64,000 nt of DNA from Clostridium sp. CS001 (GCF_020443565.1 NZ_JAIZZN010000004.1:62001-126000); one strand, 5' to 3'. Positions 15,948 to 25,733 are shown, counted from the stretch's first letter. The notes: generated from the letters alone by a model not told the origin. Program-made: numbers and translations.

Positions 15948-17612
15948 TTAAATCTCCATAATGATTGGAAGAATAATTGGTCTACGATTTGTTTTTTCAT
16001 ATAGATACCTCTCAATGGCTTTTTTTATGTTAGATTTTATTACATACCATTCAATAACTTTGTTATTTAAACAATTATTAATTTCTTTCCTAACAATTTC
16101 TTTTACTTCATTAATCAAAGCATCTGATTCCTTTACATATACAAATCCACGAGTTATTATATCTGGCCCTGCAATAATACTATAAGTTTCACGCTCTAAG
16201 GTAACAACTACAGTAACCATACCATCTTCTGCTAAGTGCTTCCTATCTCTAAGCACTATATTCCCAACATCTCCAACTCCAAGACCATCTACATATACAG
16301 ATCCAGTATGTACCCGTCCAGATACTTTAGCTTCCTCCTTTGAAATTTCTAAAACTTGCCCTGTTTCTATGATAAATATATCTTTCTTCTCCATACCCAG
16401 TTTTTCTGCCAATTTGCCATGTTGCCTTAAATGTCTATGCTCACCATGGATTGGCATAAAATATTTAGGATGAGCCAATGTATGAATTAATTTTAATTCT
16501 TCTTGATAAGCATGCCCTGATACATGAACTTCTTCTAAATCCTCATAAATCACTTCTGCTTCTTTTTTAAATAGCTCATTTATTACTTTAGATATAAGTT
16601 TTTCATTACCTGGAATTGGCGATGCAGAAATAATATACAGATCTTCTGGCTCAATACTGATCTTTCTATGAGTACCAAAAGCTATTCTAGCAAGCCCTGC
16701 CATAGGTTCGCCTTGACTACCAGTAGTTATTATTGTAATGTTACTACTGGAATAATTGCGAATTTCATCTATACCAATAATATAATCTTCTGGTATATGA
16801 AGATATCCAAGACCTATTGCTACTTGTGAGGTGTTCTCCATGCTCCTCCCACTAAAAACTATTCTTCTACCATTTTTTACAGAAGCATCTGCAATTTGCT
16901 GCATTCTGTGAATATTTGACGCAAAAGTGGCCACTATAACTCTTCCCTCAGCGCTAGAAATTATTCTGTTTAGGGTCTTTCCTATAGATTTTTCAGAAAT
17001 TGTATGTCCCTGACGTTCCACATTTGTACTATCTGCCATAAGGAGTAGTATACCGTCCCTGCCTAAATTTGAAATACGTTCAAGATCCATGACTAATCTA
17101 TCTATTGGAGTATAGTCTATTTTGAAATCACCGGTATGTAATATAACACCAAGAGGTGTGTGGATAGCAATGGCACAGGAGTCTGCAATGCTATGTGTAA
17201 CCCTTATGAATTCAACTGTAAAATTCTGCAGATTTATGCTTTCTCCAGCATTTATATTGTGAAGTTCACAACTTGAAAATATACAGTGCTCCTTTAGTTT
17301 ATTTTCAACTATCCCTAGAGTTAACTTTGTGCCATAAATAGGTACATTCAATTGCTTCAAAATATAGGGTAGTGCTCCTATATGATCTTCATGCCCATGA
17401 GTTAAAAAAATACCTTTTACTTTTTCTTCATTATTCTTTAGATAAGTTATGTCTGGAATTACTAAATCTACACCATACATCTCCTCATCAGGAAAGGATA
17501 GACCACAATCTATAACAATTATTTCATTCTCATACTCAAAGGCAGTTATATTCTTACCTATCTCCCCAAGGCCACCTAAAGGAATTATTTTTAAATTTTC
17601 TTGATTTTTCAC
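15948..17612 (-). CDS. rnj: Ribonuclease J
   Basis: A 554-residue metallo-beta-lactamase/beta-CASP ribonuclease, responsible for mRNA decay and rRNA processing from 5' ends in Firmicutes. Motifs: LGEIGKN at the N-terminus, the zinc ligands in LTHGHEDHIGALPY, HTGDFKID, ADSTNVERQG (beta-CASP), HVSGHAYQEE and MPIHGEHRHLRQHGKLAE, then a C-terminal domain. It starts with GTG after AAAGGAGAGACTTAA, and no better ATG is present. It is monocistronic. Many clostridia carry a single RNase J, and A versus B cannot be assigned here. Confidence 0.95.
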   Translation of the reverse strand: MKNQENLKIIPLGGLGEIGKNITAFEYENEIIVIDCGLSFPDEEMYGVDLVIPDITYLKNNEEKVKGIFLTHGHEDHIGALPYILKQLNVPIYGTKLTLGIVENKLKEHCIFSSCELHNINAGESINLQNFTVEFIRVTHSIADSCAIAIHTPLGVILHTGDFKIDYTPIDRLVMDLERISNLGRDGILLLMADSTNVERQGHTISEKSIGKTLNRIISSAEGRVIVATFASNIHRMQQIADASVKNGRRIVFSGRSMENTSQVAIGLGYLHIPEDYIIGIDEIRNYSSSNITIITTGSQGEPMAGLARIAFGTHRKISIEPEDLYIISASPIPGNEKLISKVINELFKKEAEVIYEDLEEVHVSGHAYQEELKLIHTLAHPKYFMPIHGEHRHLRQHGKLAEKLGMEKKDIFIIETGQVLEISKEEAKVSGRVHTGSVYVDGLGVGDVGNIVLRDRKHLAEDGMVTVVVTLERETYSIIAGPDIITRGFVYVKESDALINEVKEIVRKEINNCLNNKVIEWYVIKSNIKKAIERYLYEKTNRRPIILPIIMEI

Positions 17613-17954
17613 TTAAGTCTCTCCTTTATTCATATAATTTATATTATTGATTTCATTTTCTTTATTTTGCCTTGTATTATGAAATTAATACCTTCTTTAC
17701 TACAAAATCAAAATAACTATAAGCGCACATTGAAAAAAAGTACATAACATAAAATTATTTTTAACTTTTCTGGATATTTAACAGGTTTTTTAACAAAACT
17801 AAAAAGATATAGGCTCACAAAAATATTCTAAAGAATACTAAAAGAATTAATGAGTATCCTAATAGTAAGAACTACCACTAACCTAAAGAAATAGCGGGTT
17901 CATGTCCATTTTATAAAATTGTTAAAACAAAAAAGTATAAGGAGTTGTAATTTT
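17613..17954. other. 342-bp intergenic region, nothing assigned
   Basis: This lies between divergent genes (RNase J leftward, a coiled-coil protein rightward). It is AT-rich and must hold both promoters. CATTTTA near 17911 is a possible -10 for a sporulation sigma factor, but no -35 sits at a proper distance. I see no small gene or structured RNA. Confidence 0.4.
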
Positions 17955-18254
17955 ATGAAAACTGAAGATCAAATTAAATCAGAAGTTACAAGGCAGGTTA
18001 TTGACAGTATGAAAACAACATTAAATGAAGAGTTAACCCAAGTAGAAAAGGAGTTTGAGGATGCTTACAAAAGTAAGATTGAGCAAGAAATACAGTATAC
18101 ATTAGAACTTGCAGAAAGTGGACTTCAAAATAGTTCAAGCAAAACCATAAAATCTGAAAACAAAAAAGCACTGCAACAATTAGATAATATAAGGATTGAG
18201 AAATTGAAAGTTGAAAATAAAATAAAGACATTAAATGAATTTGAAAATATATAA
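17955..18254 (+). CDS. Small coiled-coil hypothetical protein
   Basis: A 99-residue acidic, helical protein (TRQVIDSMKTTLNEELTQVE, IKSENKKALQQLDNI) with heptad patterning and no recognised domain, cysteine or membrane segment. The start at 17955 has a strong ribosome site (AAGGAGTTGTAATTTT). The 12 upstream codons are excluded. It stands alone, followed by a clear terminator. Function unknown. Confidence 0.75.
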   Translation: MKTEDQIKSEVTRQVIDSMKTTLNEELTQVEKEFEDAYKSKIEQEIQYTLELAESGLQNSSSKTIKSENKKALQQLDNIRIEKLKVENKIKTLNEFENI

Positions 18255-18322
18255 TTATATAAGTTTATTGTCGAAAACTTATATATATCTGGTATAAATC
18301 TTTTATGCCATTAAATGCAAAT

Positions 18323-18356
18323 TAATAAAAGCCCATGAAATCACGGGCTTTTATTA
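18323..18356. terminator. Bidirectional terminator
   Basis: TAATAAAAGCCC pairs with GGGCTTTTATTA around a 10-nt loop, between the coiled-coil gene and the convergent M42 peptidase gene. T-rich tails are present in both directions. Confidence 0.9.
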
Positions 18357-18373
18357 TACTATGTTTTTATATT

Positions 18374-19372
18374 TTATTCAAAATCAAAAACCCTATTTAC
18401 ATATTTGCTTAATAAGTCAATGGATGCTTGCGTATCCTTCATGTTAACAAAACAATTTGGTCCGTGTACATACCTTGTTGCAACTGATATTCCAGCAGCA
18501 CGCACACCAAAGTTAGATCTATTAATAGCACCGGCATCAGTGCCTCCACCATCAATAACATCTAATTGATATTTTATAGTGTTTTCTTCACAGCATTTTA
18601 CCATTTCTTCCACAAGATATTCATTGCATATTACTGAGCCGTCAGAAACTTTAATTGCTGTCCCCTCACCTAAAGCAGAGCTTACCATTGGTGCCTCTGG
18701 GAAGTCATTAGCCACTGTCACGTCTATTGCTATGCCTAAATCAGGGTTTATTCTCTCAGCTGCAACAGTTGCACCTCGGAGTCCTACCTCCTCTTGTACT
18801 GAAAATACAAAATATAGATCATTGTATGGATTTTCTATTTTCTTTAATGCTTCAATCATTATATAGCAACCTATTCTGTCATCTATAGCCTTTCCAGTAA
18901 CGTTGTTATCCTTTAACTCTAGGTATTCACCGACATAAGATGCCACATCCCCAACCTTCACGAACTTTAATGCTTCTTCTTTTGACTTCGCACCAATATC
19001 CACATATAGCTTTTTAATATCATTTTTAACATCCTCTATCTTAGCAGAATTTGAAACGATACCTACGGTTCCATTTCTAAACATAATTCTATTCATAATT
19101 GTAGCGGTAACAGGAATGCCTCCAAGACCTCTCACCTTTATTAAACCTTTATCATCTATCTTTACAACCTGAAAACCGATTTCATCCATATGAGCGGATG
19201 CCATTATCTTCTTTTTATTTTCCCCATTCCCTTTTTTAAAAACAATCAAGTTACCAAGGGCATCCACAGTTACTTCATCCCCGTATCCTTTAACCATTTC
19301 CTTTATTATCTCTCTTATTTCTTTTTCATATCCACTTACCCCAAATGCTTGCGTTAATTTACTCAGTGTCAT
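18374..19372 (-). CDS. M42-family metallo-aminopeptidase
   Basis: A 332-residue dinuclear-metal aminopeptidase of the glutamyl aminopeptidase/FrvX group. Metal ligands and catalytic residues are visible in SAHMDEIGF, GKAIDDRIGC (bridging Asp), SVQEEVGLRGA (paired Glu), AIDVTVANDFP and the terminal VHGPNCFVN. These form cytoplasmic tetrahedral complexes that finish peptide breakdown. It has the standard length and a strong start (AGGGGGAAAAAGTAAT-ATG). Specificity is not predictable. It is monocistronic. Confidence 0.93.
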   Translation of the reverse strand: MTLSKLTQAFGVSGYEKEIREIIKEMVKGYGDEVTVDALGNLIVFKKGNGENKKKIMASAHMDEIGFQVVKIDDKGLIKVRGLGGIPVTATIMNRIMFRNGTVGIVSNSAKIEDVKNDIKKLYVDIGAKSKEEALKFVKVGDVASYVGEYLELKDNNVTGKAIDDRIGCYIMIEALKKIENPYNDLYFVFSVQEEVGLRGATVAAERINPDLGIAIDVTVANDFPEAPMVSSALGEGTAIKVSDGSVICNEYLVEEMVKCCEENTIKYQLDVIDGGGTDAGAINRSNFGVRAAGISVATRYVHGPNCFVNMKDTQASIDLLSKYVNRVFDFE

Positions 19373-19546
19373 ATTACTTTTTCCCCCTTTTGACTAATGA
19401 TTTTGAATAATTATACTATTTCTACAATAATACAATATTATCATGTTTTTTATTCTGTTGCAACTTAATGTCAACTACTCACCACCTAAGAGGATGGGAG
19501 AATCCACACCATAGGAGGTTGAATTTAATAGGCTTACACTTAATAA

Positions 19547-19576
19547 TTGACCAAATTAACGAATGAGTGTTATTAT
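19547..19576 (+). promoter_or_regulatory. Sigma-A-type promoter of the Crp/Fnr gene
   Basis: TTGACC is followed after 18 bp by TATTAT, about 55 bp upstream of the chosen start codon. Confidence 0.5.
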
Positions 19577-19629
19577 TAACTGAGTTAAATTGATTATTTT
19601 AAAAAATATATTTGGCAGGTGATAAATAC

Positions 19630-20340
19630 ATGAAGCAATGCGGTTGTAGTACTTGTAACGATACTCTTTGTGCTAAAAAGGTACCTATCTTTTCCTTTCT
19701 TTCAGATGAAGACATAAAAAAAATTGTAGATATGACTGGGCATAATTTCTACAAGAAAGGAGAATTGCTATGTAGTGAAGGTGAAAAATCCGATACTTTA
19801 TTTATAATAAATGAAGGAGGAGTAAAGCTATCAAAGCTTACAAAGGATGGCAAAGAGCAAATTGTCCATATCTTTACTAGTGGAGATTTTTTTGGAGAAT
19901 TAAGCCTTTTTAGCAATAATGAAACTTATAATTTTGACGTACATGCCATATCGGACTTAAAAGTATGTACTCTTACAAAACAAAACATGGATGAAATCCT
20001 TATGAGGAATCCTAAAATTTCTTTAAAACTACTTCAAGTAATTACAAATCGTCTTACACAAACCGAGAATCTAGCTCAAAATCTTGCTACAAAGGATGCC
20101 GAAATTCGTATTGCTTATATGCTTTTGCAGTTTGCTGAAAAATATGGCGTTGAGACTAGCCAAGGGCTACAAGTGAAGTTACCAATAAATAGAGAAGAGA
20201 TGGCAAATTATGTGGGAGTTACAAGGGAAACCATAAGTAGAAAGCTTAGCATATTTGAAGAATTGGACATTATAAGTCTTAAGGGTAATAAGTTATTAAT
20301 TATAAAACAATTAGATATGTTAAAATCCTATGTGGAATAG
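19630..20340 (+). CDS. Crp/Fnr-family regulator with N-terminal cysteine cluster
   Basis: A 236-residue regulator with a cyclic-nucleotide-type sensor fold (LLCSEGEKSDTLFIINEG, DFFGELSLF), a dimer helix, and a C-terminal winged helix-turn-helix with the recognition segment NYVGVTRETISRKL, whose R..E..R pattern resembles Fnr/Crp. Cysteines at 4, 6, 9 and 14 precede KVPIFSFL. C6-X2-C9-X4-C14 parallels the Fnr cluster spacing, suggesting an iron-sulfur or redox sensor. The ATG at 19630 follows AGGTGAT. The upstream TTG at 19612 is unlikely. It is monocistronic with its own promoter and terminator. Confidence 0.92.
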   Translation: MKQCGCSTCNDTLCAKKVPIFSFLSDEDIKKIVDMTGHNFYKKGELLCSEGEKSDTLFIINEGGVKLSKLTKDGKEQIVHIFTSGDFFGELSLFSNNETYNFDVHAISDLKVCTLTKQNMDEILMRNPKISLKLLQVITNRLTQTENLAQNLATKDAEIRIAYMLLQFAEKYGVETSQGLQVKLPINREEMANYVGVTRETISRKLSIFEELDIISLKGNKLLIIKQLDMLKSYVE

Positions 20341-20350
20341 CGATTATAGT

Positions 20351-20383
20351 AAAAGTGCGAAGTCATAATAACATCGCACTTTT
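20351..20383. terminator. Terminator after the Crp/Fnr gene
   Basis: AAAAGTGCGA pairs with TCGCACTTTT around a 13-nt loop, 10 bp after the stop codon. It also lies downstream of the convergent yebC gene. Confidence 0.85.
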
Positions 20384-20395
20384 CTAATCAGCCAC

Positions 20396-21136
20396 TTATC
20401 CCTCAAATTCCTCTGGGAACTCTGCATTATGATAAACATCTTGAACATCGTCGTCATCTTCAAGCATATCTATGAGTTTCTGAACTTTAACTGCCGCCTC
20501 CATGCTAATAGGTGTCATGTTATCTGGTATCATTGTAAGTTCTGCTGATGCAAATTCAAATCCAGCAGCTTCTAATACTTCTCTTACTACTCCAAAGTTT
20601 TCCACAGCTGTGATAATTTCAAACATTTCTTCTTCTGCATTGAAATCTTCAGCACCTGCTTCAAGTGCCATCATCATTATTTCATCTTCATCCATAGCTT
20701 CTGTTCTTTCTATAATGATTTGTCCTTTTTTAGCAAACATCCAGCTTACGCATCCTGATGCTCCCATATTTCCACCACATCTATCAAAAGCATGCCTTAC
20801 TGTTGCCACACTTCTGTTTTTCTTATCTGTTAGTGTATTAACTACTACAGCAACACCTTCTGCTCCATAGCCTTCATAAACTATTTCTTCATAGCTTACA
20901 CCTTCAAGTTCCCCAGAACCTTTTTTAATTGCTCTAGTTATTGTATCTAGTGGCATATTATTAGATTTTGCTTTTGCAACTACATCTCTAAGTTTAGCAT
21001 TAATTTCTAAACTAGACCCGCCATTTTTAGCCGCCATTATTAATTCTTTACCTATCTTTGTGAATACTTTCCCTCTTTTTGAATCTACTTTGCCTTTTTT
21101 AGCTTGAATATTATGCCACTTTGAATGTCCTGACAT
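20396..21136 (-). CDS. yebC: YebC/PmpR-family protein
   Basis: A 246-residue protein of the YebC/TACO1 family. It begins [20 protein letters not shown], with [20 protein letters not shown], the [17 protein letters not shown] centre and the acidic C-terminal [15 protein letters not shown], all diagnostic. Older work calls these transcription regulators (PmpR). Newer work links members to relief of ribosome stalling at proline tracts. The ATG follows GGGAGGGATTTCAA. It is a single gene. Confidence 0.96.
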   Translation of the reverse strand: MSGHSKWHNIQAKKGKVDSKRGKVFTKIGKELIMAAKNGGSSLEINAKLRDVVAKAKSNNMPLDTITRAIKKGSGELEGVSYEEIVYEGYGAEGVAVVVNTLTDKKNRSVATVRHAFDRCGGNMGASGCVSWMFAKKGQIIIERTEAMDEDEIMMMALEAGAEDFNAEEEMFEIITAVENFGVVREVLEAAGFEFASAELTMIPDNMTPISMEAAVKVQKLIDMLEDDDDVQDVYHNAEFPEEFEG

Positions 21137-21319
21137 TTGAAATCCCTCCCAAATACTATTTTATATATTAAATGTTTTTTAACCACGCCTAATAAATAGT
21201 AATATTTCTATGAATTAGCTATAAGAGCACTACATTTCCCATTATAGCATAGACATAAAGTATTTTTCAAATAAAAAAAGTATAATACTTTTTCTATAGA
21301 TTATAAAGTTTATCCTTTA

Positions 21320-21961
21320 CTATTCATACAATCTGTTTTCCATCTTAAAATACATTTTTAACTCATCTTCTTCAAATAAAGCTTTTCCTGAAGTAACTGA
21401 AATTATTTGTGACTTTAATTTTTCTAAGTAAATAAACTCACAAAGTATTTTAATCTTTACCTTATCAGTGTACTCTATATTTTCTATGTGAATATTTTCT
21501 TGAACACATAAATATTGTAGCTTCCCCAGTAAATCGTATTCAACCACCACTTCAAGCAAAATGCCCTTAACCTTTTCCACTATTCCTGCTTCTTTAATGG
21601 CTATGGATGTACCCTTAGAATATGCCCTTGCAAGACCTCCAGTTCCTAGAAGAACTCCCCCAAAGTATCTTGTAACTACTACAATCACATCCGTAATATT
21701 ATTTTTCTTTAAAACCTCTAGCATAGGTATCCCTCCCGTGCCCTGAGGTTCACCATCATCACTATATCGTTGTATCCCTCTGTTTTCGCCAATCATATAT
21801 GCATATACATTATGCCTAGCTTCCTTGTGAAGGCCTTTAATCTTTTGAATAAATTCTTTAGCCTCATCTTCGCTTTCAATTCTTTTCGCATGTCCAATAA
21901 AAGTAGACTTCTTCTCTACAAATTCAGCCATTGCTTCATCTTTTATCGTAAAATAACTCAT
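21320..21961 (-). CDS. yigZ: YigZ/IMPACT-family protein
   Basis: A 213-residue UPF0029 protein. The N-terminal IMPACT domain is clear (KSTFIGHAKRIESEDEAKEF, KEARHNVYAYMIG, RYSDDGEPQGTGGIPML, VVTRYFGGVLLGTGGL), followed by the smaller DUF1949-like C-terminal domain. Its role is poorly known and is linked to translation stress in relatives. Its stop is 14 bp from nothing on its own strand; upstream the HEAT-repeat gene ends 15 bp before its ATG, so the two are an operon. Confidence 0.95.
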   Translation of the reverse strand: MSYFTIKDEAMAEFVEKKSTFIGHAKRIESEDEAKEFIQKIKGLHKEARHNVYAYMIGENRGIQRYSDDGEPQGTGGIPMLEVLKKNNITDVIVVVTRYFGGVLLGTGGLARAYSKGTSIAIKEAGIVEKVKGILLEVVVEYDLLGKLQYLCVQENIHIENIEYTDKVKIKILCEFIYLEKLKSQIISVTSGKALFEEDELKMYFKMENRLYE

Positions 21962-21975
21962 ATAAATTCTCCTAT

Positions 21976-22653
21976 CTATATTTGTTCCATTATGAGTAAA
22001 AACTTCTCTGCAGCGTCAATTATATACTTTTTATCTGTTATATATTTTTCATCTGTATTATTGTATATATGTTTTATCGTTGAAATAGCTTTTTCACTTT
22101 TTATTTTACCTAAAGACTTTATTGCATAACTTATAACTTGAGGGTTTTCGTCAGAAAGAGCCCTAATTAGAGCCCCTTCAGCTCTGATATCTTCCATTTT
22201 TCCCATTGCTGAAATCGCCATTCTCCGTACATTTACGTGTTTATACACAGAAGCTTTAATTAGAACATCTAAACAAGATAATTCTTTTAATTCTCCTATA
22301 ATCCAAACTGCAGCCTCTTTGTCTTTAGGTAGCATATCCCCATAAGTAGTTTTTATTAATTGAGTTAGCTTATTTTTATTATCTTCTTCTAATGAATTTA
22401 AAAAATAAATTTTATCTTCTTTCCCTGCTTTAGCAATGCTCTTAAAAAGCTGAGAAGTATCATTGCTTTGCACTAAAAACCTATATTTTATTTTGCCTTC
22501 TATTATGTGTTTTTGCACAATAGCATTATCTAAACTTCTAATTCTGCATATTGCATCCATTGTTTTGCCCTCTAAAAATAAGAAATAAGATATCTCCTCA
22601 TCAGAGTATTTATCAATGCAATTCCAATCAATGTTCACAAGCCCAACCTTCAA
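21976..22653 (-). CDS. HEAT-repeat protein
   Basis: A 225-residue protein whose C-terminal half is made of HEAT/PBS-lyase-type helical repeats: LKELSCLDVLIKASVYKHVN, VRRMAISAMGKMEDIRAEGA, LIRALSDENPQVISYAIKSL. Such repeats bind partner proteins. The N-terminal 90 residues (DEEISYFLFLEGKTMDAICR) are not recognised. It begins with TTG after AAGGTGATAATTT; no ATG lies nearby. It is the first gene of a pair with yigZ. The partner is unknown. Confidence 0.85.
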   Translation of the reverse strand: MKVGLVNIDWNCIDKYSDEEISYFLFLEGKTMDAICRIRSLDNAIVQKHIIEGKIKYRFLVQSNDTSQLFKSIAKAGKEDKIYFLNSLEEDNKNKLTQLIKTTYGDMLPKDKEAAVWIIGELKELSCLDVLIKASVYKHVNVRRMAISAMGKMEDIRAEGALIRALSDENPQVISYAIKSLGKIKSEKAISTIKHIYNNTDEKYITDKKYIIDAAEKFLLIMEQI

Positions 22654-22715
22654 AAAATTATCACCTTACCTTGTAGCTATTTTTTATATAATTAACATTT
22701 ATATATTTGTCATGT

Positions 22716-24119
22716 TTAGATACATAACATTTCTGAAATGATTTTAATCCCTTGTTCTATTTCTAGTTTTCGTGTTTCTGAAAAACTTAATCTAAAATAA
22801 TTATTGCCTTCTTGTGCATTCTTATAAAATAATACTCCTGGTGTAATTAATACTTGCTTATTTTTACATTTATAAAACAATTCCATTGAGTTAATTTTAA
22901 CATCCGAGGCTATCTTAAAATAAAAATGAATTCCTCCTCCAGGGGTATAGTAACTAACTTTATTTTCTAAATACTTCTCTATACACTCTATCATAAAGTC
23001 ATATTTCTCTTTATATGCCAGGTTGAGGTAGCCCATGTGCTTTTTCCATAGATCTTTATTTATATATAAATCTAAAGCGCGCTGCATAAGACTAGACGTT
23101 GATATATCTGTATTAATTTTTGAGTTTTGAATATGTTCTTTGCACTTTTCTGGAGATATCATATATCCTAGCCTTATTCCTGGAAGAAATATCTTAGAAA
23201 AACTCTTTATATAAATAACCCTATCATATTTGTCTAAACTTTTAAAACTGTTATATTTCTTATTGTCATATATTAACTCAGATAGATAGTCATCTTCAAC
23301 GATATAAAAATCATATAATTCTGCAAGATCTAATATTCTTAACTTTTTTTCTATACTATATGTAGCTCCTGTAGGATTTTGAAAATAACTCATAGCATAA
23401 AAACATTTTATTTTATTCTTTTTTAGTATATCTTCAAATTGCATTAAATCTATTCCATCTTCTAATATATCAACTTCAAATATATTAGCTCTCCTCCATT
23501 TAAACACAGTTAAGGCCCCACCATAAGTTGGCTTTTCTATAACTACATTGTCATGAACATTTATTATAGATTTTGCTACTATATCAATACCTTGTTGAGC
23601 TCCTGAAACAATAAGTATATCTTCGGCATTTACCTTATTTCCCCAAAAGAAAGTACTTATACTGTTTCTAAGTCCTTCATATCCCAAGGACTCCTTATAA
23701 GCAAAAGCCTCTGCACCATCTCTATCCAATACTTCATTTAGCACATCTTTAAATACTGTTACAGGAAAAAACTCACTACTGTTGGTTTCTCCAGTAAAAT
23801 CCGCATACTTTTTAAGGTCTTCTCCAGAAATCTTTTTCAAAGTGTTAGAATATTCCTTCTTAAACTTAATGTTTGTATCTCTTCTTTTTGCATAGGTACC
23901 ACTACCCATCTTTTGATAGGCATATCCCTCAGCTTCAAGCTTCTTGTAAGCACTAACTATAGTAACCTCATTAACTAGTAGCAACTTTGATAGTTTCCTT
24001 ATTGATGGTAATTTCTCGCCATCAGCCACACTATTTTCATCAATCATTTTTTTTATGTGCCTTGATATTTCTATGTATTTTGGAATATCACTGGTAAGTA
24101 TCATTTCAAATTTATGCAT
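22716..24119 (-). CDS. MocR-type GntR regulator with aminotransferase domain
   Basis: A 467-residue fusion. Residues 1-78 are a GntR winged helix (KLPSIRKLSKLLLVNEVTIV, then GSGTYA) and the rest a fold-type-I aminotransferase domain with the PLP-binding lysine in YIKSFSKIFLPGIRLGYM and the upstream IVEDDYLSEL aspartate. MocR proteins sense pyridoxal phosphate or amino-acid ligands. No vitamin B6, GABA or amino-acid pathway gene is adjacent, so the target is unknown. The nucleotidyltransferase gene 26 bp upstream runs in the same direction and may be co-transcribed. Confidence 0.93.
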   Translation of the reverse strand: MHKFEMILTSDIPKYIEISRHIKKMIDENSVADGEKLPSIRKLSKLLLVNEVTIVSAYKKLEAEGYAYQKMGSGTYAKRRDTNIKFKKEYSNTLKKISGEDLKKYADFTGETNSSEFFPVTVFKDVLNEVLDRDGAEAFAYKESLGYEGLRNSISTFFWGNKVNAEDILIVSGAQQGIDIVAKSIINVHDNVVIEKPTYGGALTVFKWRRANIFEVDILEDGIDLMQFEDILKKNKIKCFYAMSYFQNPTGATYSIEKKLRILDLAELYDFYIVEDDYLSELIYDNKKYNSFKSLDKYDRVIYIKSFSKIFLPGIRLGYMISPEKCKEHIQNSKINTDISTSSLMQRALDLYINKDLWKKHMGYLNLAYKEKYDFMIECIEKYLENKVSYYTPGGGIHFYFKIASDVKINSMELFYKCKNKQVLITPGVLFYKNAQEGNNYFRLSFSETRKLEIEQGIKIISEMLCI

Positions 24120-24145
24120 GTCTTCACCATTTCCCTTTGAGGATA

Positions 24146-25042
24146 TTAAATATAGTACACATTTTGTTTAAACATTGTTCTATTGTTATCAAGTTTAAAA
24201 TCTCTGCTTTCCTTTTTAATAATATCTCTTTCAAATAGCTTACAAAGCAATTCTTCCATATCAATATCAAAATCTTTAAATAAATCTTCTGCCATAATCT
24301 CCTCAGCACTGAGGAACTTATCTTTTTCTCTCATATAATTTAAAAGCACACTGCAGTTACCTTTTATGCTTGAATTTATACTTTCTTCTAAGAATCTCAG
24401 GGTCTCGTCAATAGTTTCAGATATATTTGATTTTTCAAAGAATAACTTATCAACGCAAAATTTAAGTTCTTCATTTAAATTAAGTGCCATGGTCATAACA
24501 TCCTTACTAATCATATATCCGGATGTGTTAACAAATAGCCTTGAATAGCCCTCAATACATCTAATAGCTGCACTATATGAAGTGTATATAGCATTACTTG
24601 ATAAATACTTTTTGCATACTCCTATATCCTTTAAAAGTTCCCCTAAAAAACTCATTCCCCAGCGCTCTCTATCAATATCCGGAAAAAATCTACCACCATC
24701 AAATCTTACTGTAATATCCATATCTTTTGAAAATACTAATCTTGAAGATGAAAAAATCCTGTGCAAATATCCACCCTTTAGATTGTGTGTGTAAATTTGT
24801 ATAAACTTCTCCTTACTCATGAGTTTAATGTGAACTGAAACTCCCCTTTCTTCAGTATAAATATTTCTAATCTTATCGAAGTCTTCCTTTACAATTACAA
24901 AAAGGTCTATATCTGAACCTTCCCATAAGTCACCCGTAACCATACTTCCGTAAACCATTACTGATAAAACAGACTCATCACTCCGTACCCTATCTATTAC
25001 ACTATTAAAAGCTTTTTGATATTGCAAAATAGTTTTTGTCAT
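24146..25042 (-). CDS. Nucleotidyltransferase-fold protein
   Basis: A 298-residue protein with a polymerase-beta-like nucleotidyltransferase core at residues 22-52: the G-S motif MVYGSMVTGDLWEGSDID, whose DID supplies two metal-binding acids, and a third acid probably in VSVHIKL. Helical regions follow, including HEPN-like stretches (YTSYSAAIRCIEGYSRLFVN). The arrangement recalls antibiotic nucleotidyltransferases, but no close match comes to mind, so resistance should not be assumed. It is upstream of the MocR gene in the same orientation. Confidence 0.75.
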   Translation of the reverse strand: MTKTILQYQKAFNSVIDRVRSDESVLSVMVYGSMVTGDLWEGSDIDLFVIVKEDFDKIRNIYTEERGVSVHIKLMSKEKFIQIYTHNLKGGYLHRIFSSSRLVFSKDMDITVRFDGGRFFPDIDRERWGMSFLGELLKDIGVCKKYLSSNAIYTSYSAAIRCIEGYSRLFVNTSGYMISKDVMTMALNLNEELKFCVDKLFFEKSNISETIDETLRFLEESINSSIKGNCSVLLNYMREKDKFLSAEEIMAEDLFKDFDIDMEELLCKLFERDIIKKESRDFKLDNNRTMFKQNVYYI

Positions 25043-25223
25043 TCATTTCCCCCCCAGGCTTTATGTTATTTAACTTTCCGAAAATTTTGTATTATTCCTT
25101 TATCCTTGATTATAGCACTACATTTTTATCAATTACAAACTTTTCTTCCTATTAATTTATTGTAACATAAAACAAAGAGAGCAAATCCTACAACTAAGTA
25201 TGATCTCTCTCATTTAAAAATTA

Positions 25224-25733
25224 TTAAATATCATATTTTGAAAACTTTAACATATTGTGAACTTTACATTTCAATACTTCAATTAGTTCCTCAGCTATCT
25301 CATTAATTTCCTCAACTAAGTCCAAAGATTCTTTTATTTTTGAACTATGTCCAAAATTTGTACCTGCCATATTAGTTGCAGATATTGAAAAATTAGCGGA
25401 TCCATAGGATAAAACATTTAATGTATCTATTAATGGTTTTATGTCATTTTCAAAATAAGCCCTTGCTTTAAAGTCCAAGGTTAACTTATCCAATTCAAAT
25501 CTTAAAAGATTTATATTTACAACCTTATCTGTCAATGATTTAATGTCACAACCATTATCTGTTTCACTTGTATCAGGTATTGGTTGCTCCATAGATACTT
25601 TTTCATCAGTAGTGGTTCCTTGTCCAAGGATATCCTCTTCAATCTTTTTTTCATATTCTTTATTAGTACCTTGTGTTGTTGATTTATTTTTTTGTCTTTT
25701 CATATAATCTGAATTTGTTTTTTCATCTCCCAT
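25224..25733 (-). CDS. Hypothetical protein
   Basis: A 169-residue soluble protein, not recognised. Residues 1-60 are polar and low-complexity (KNKSTTQGTNKEYEKKIEED) and probably disordered. Residues 65-160 form an ordered helical part (LLRFELDKLTLDFKARAYF, LDLVEEINEIAEELIEVL). There is no signal peptide. A good ribosome site (TTTAGGAGAAAAG-ATG) supports it. It is 115 bp upstream of nothing co-oriented but hflX ends are separate, so it is probably a single gene. Confidence 0.65.
   Translation of the reverse strand: MGDEKTNSDYMKRQKNKSTTQGTNKEYEKKIEEDILGQGTTTDEKVSMEQPIPDTSETDNGCDIKSLTDKVVNINLLRFELDKLTLDFKARAYFENDIKPLIDTLNVLSYGSANFSISATNMAGTNFGHSSKIKESLDLVEEINEIAEELIEVLKCKVHNMLKFSKYDI

Noticed and set aside
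24146-25042. Aminoglycoside or lincosamide resistance nucleotidyltransferase
   Set aside because: Only the generic nucleotidyltransferase motif is visible. Nothing in the rest of the protein or the context points to a drug.
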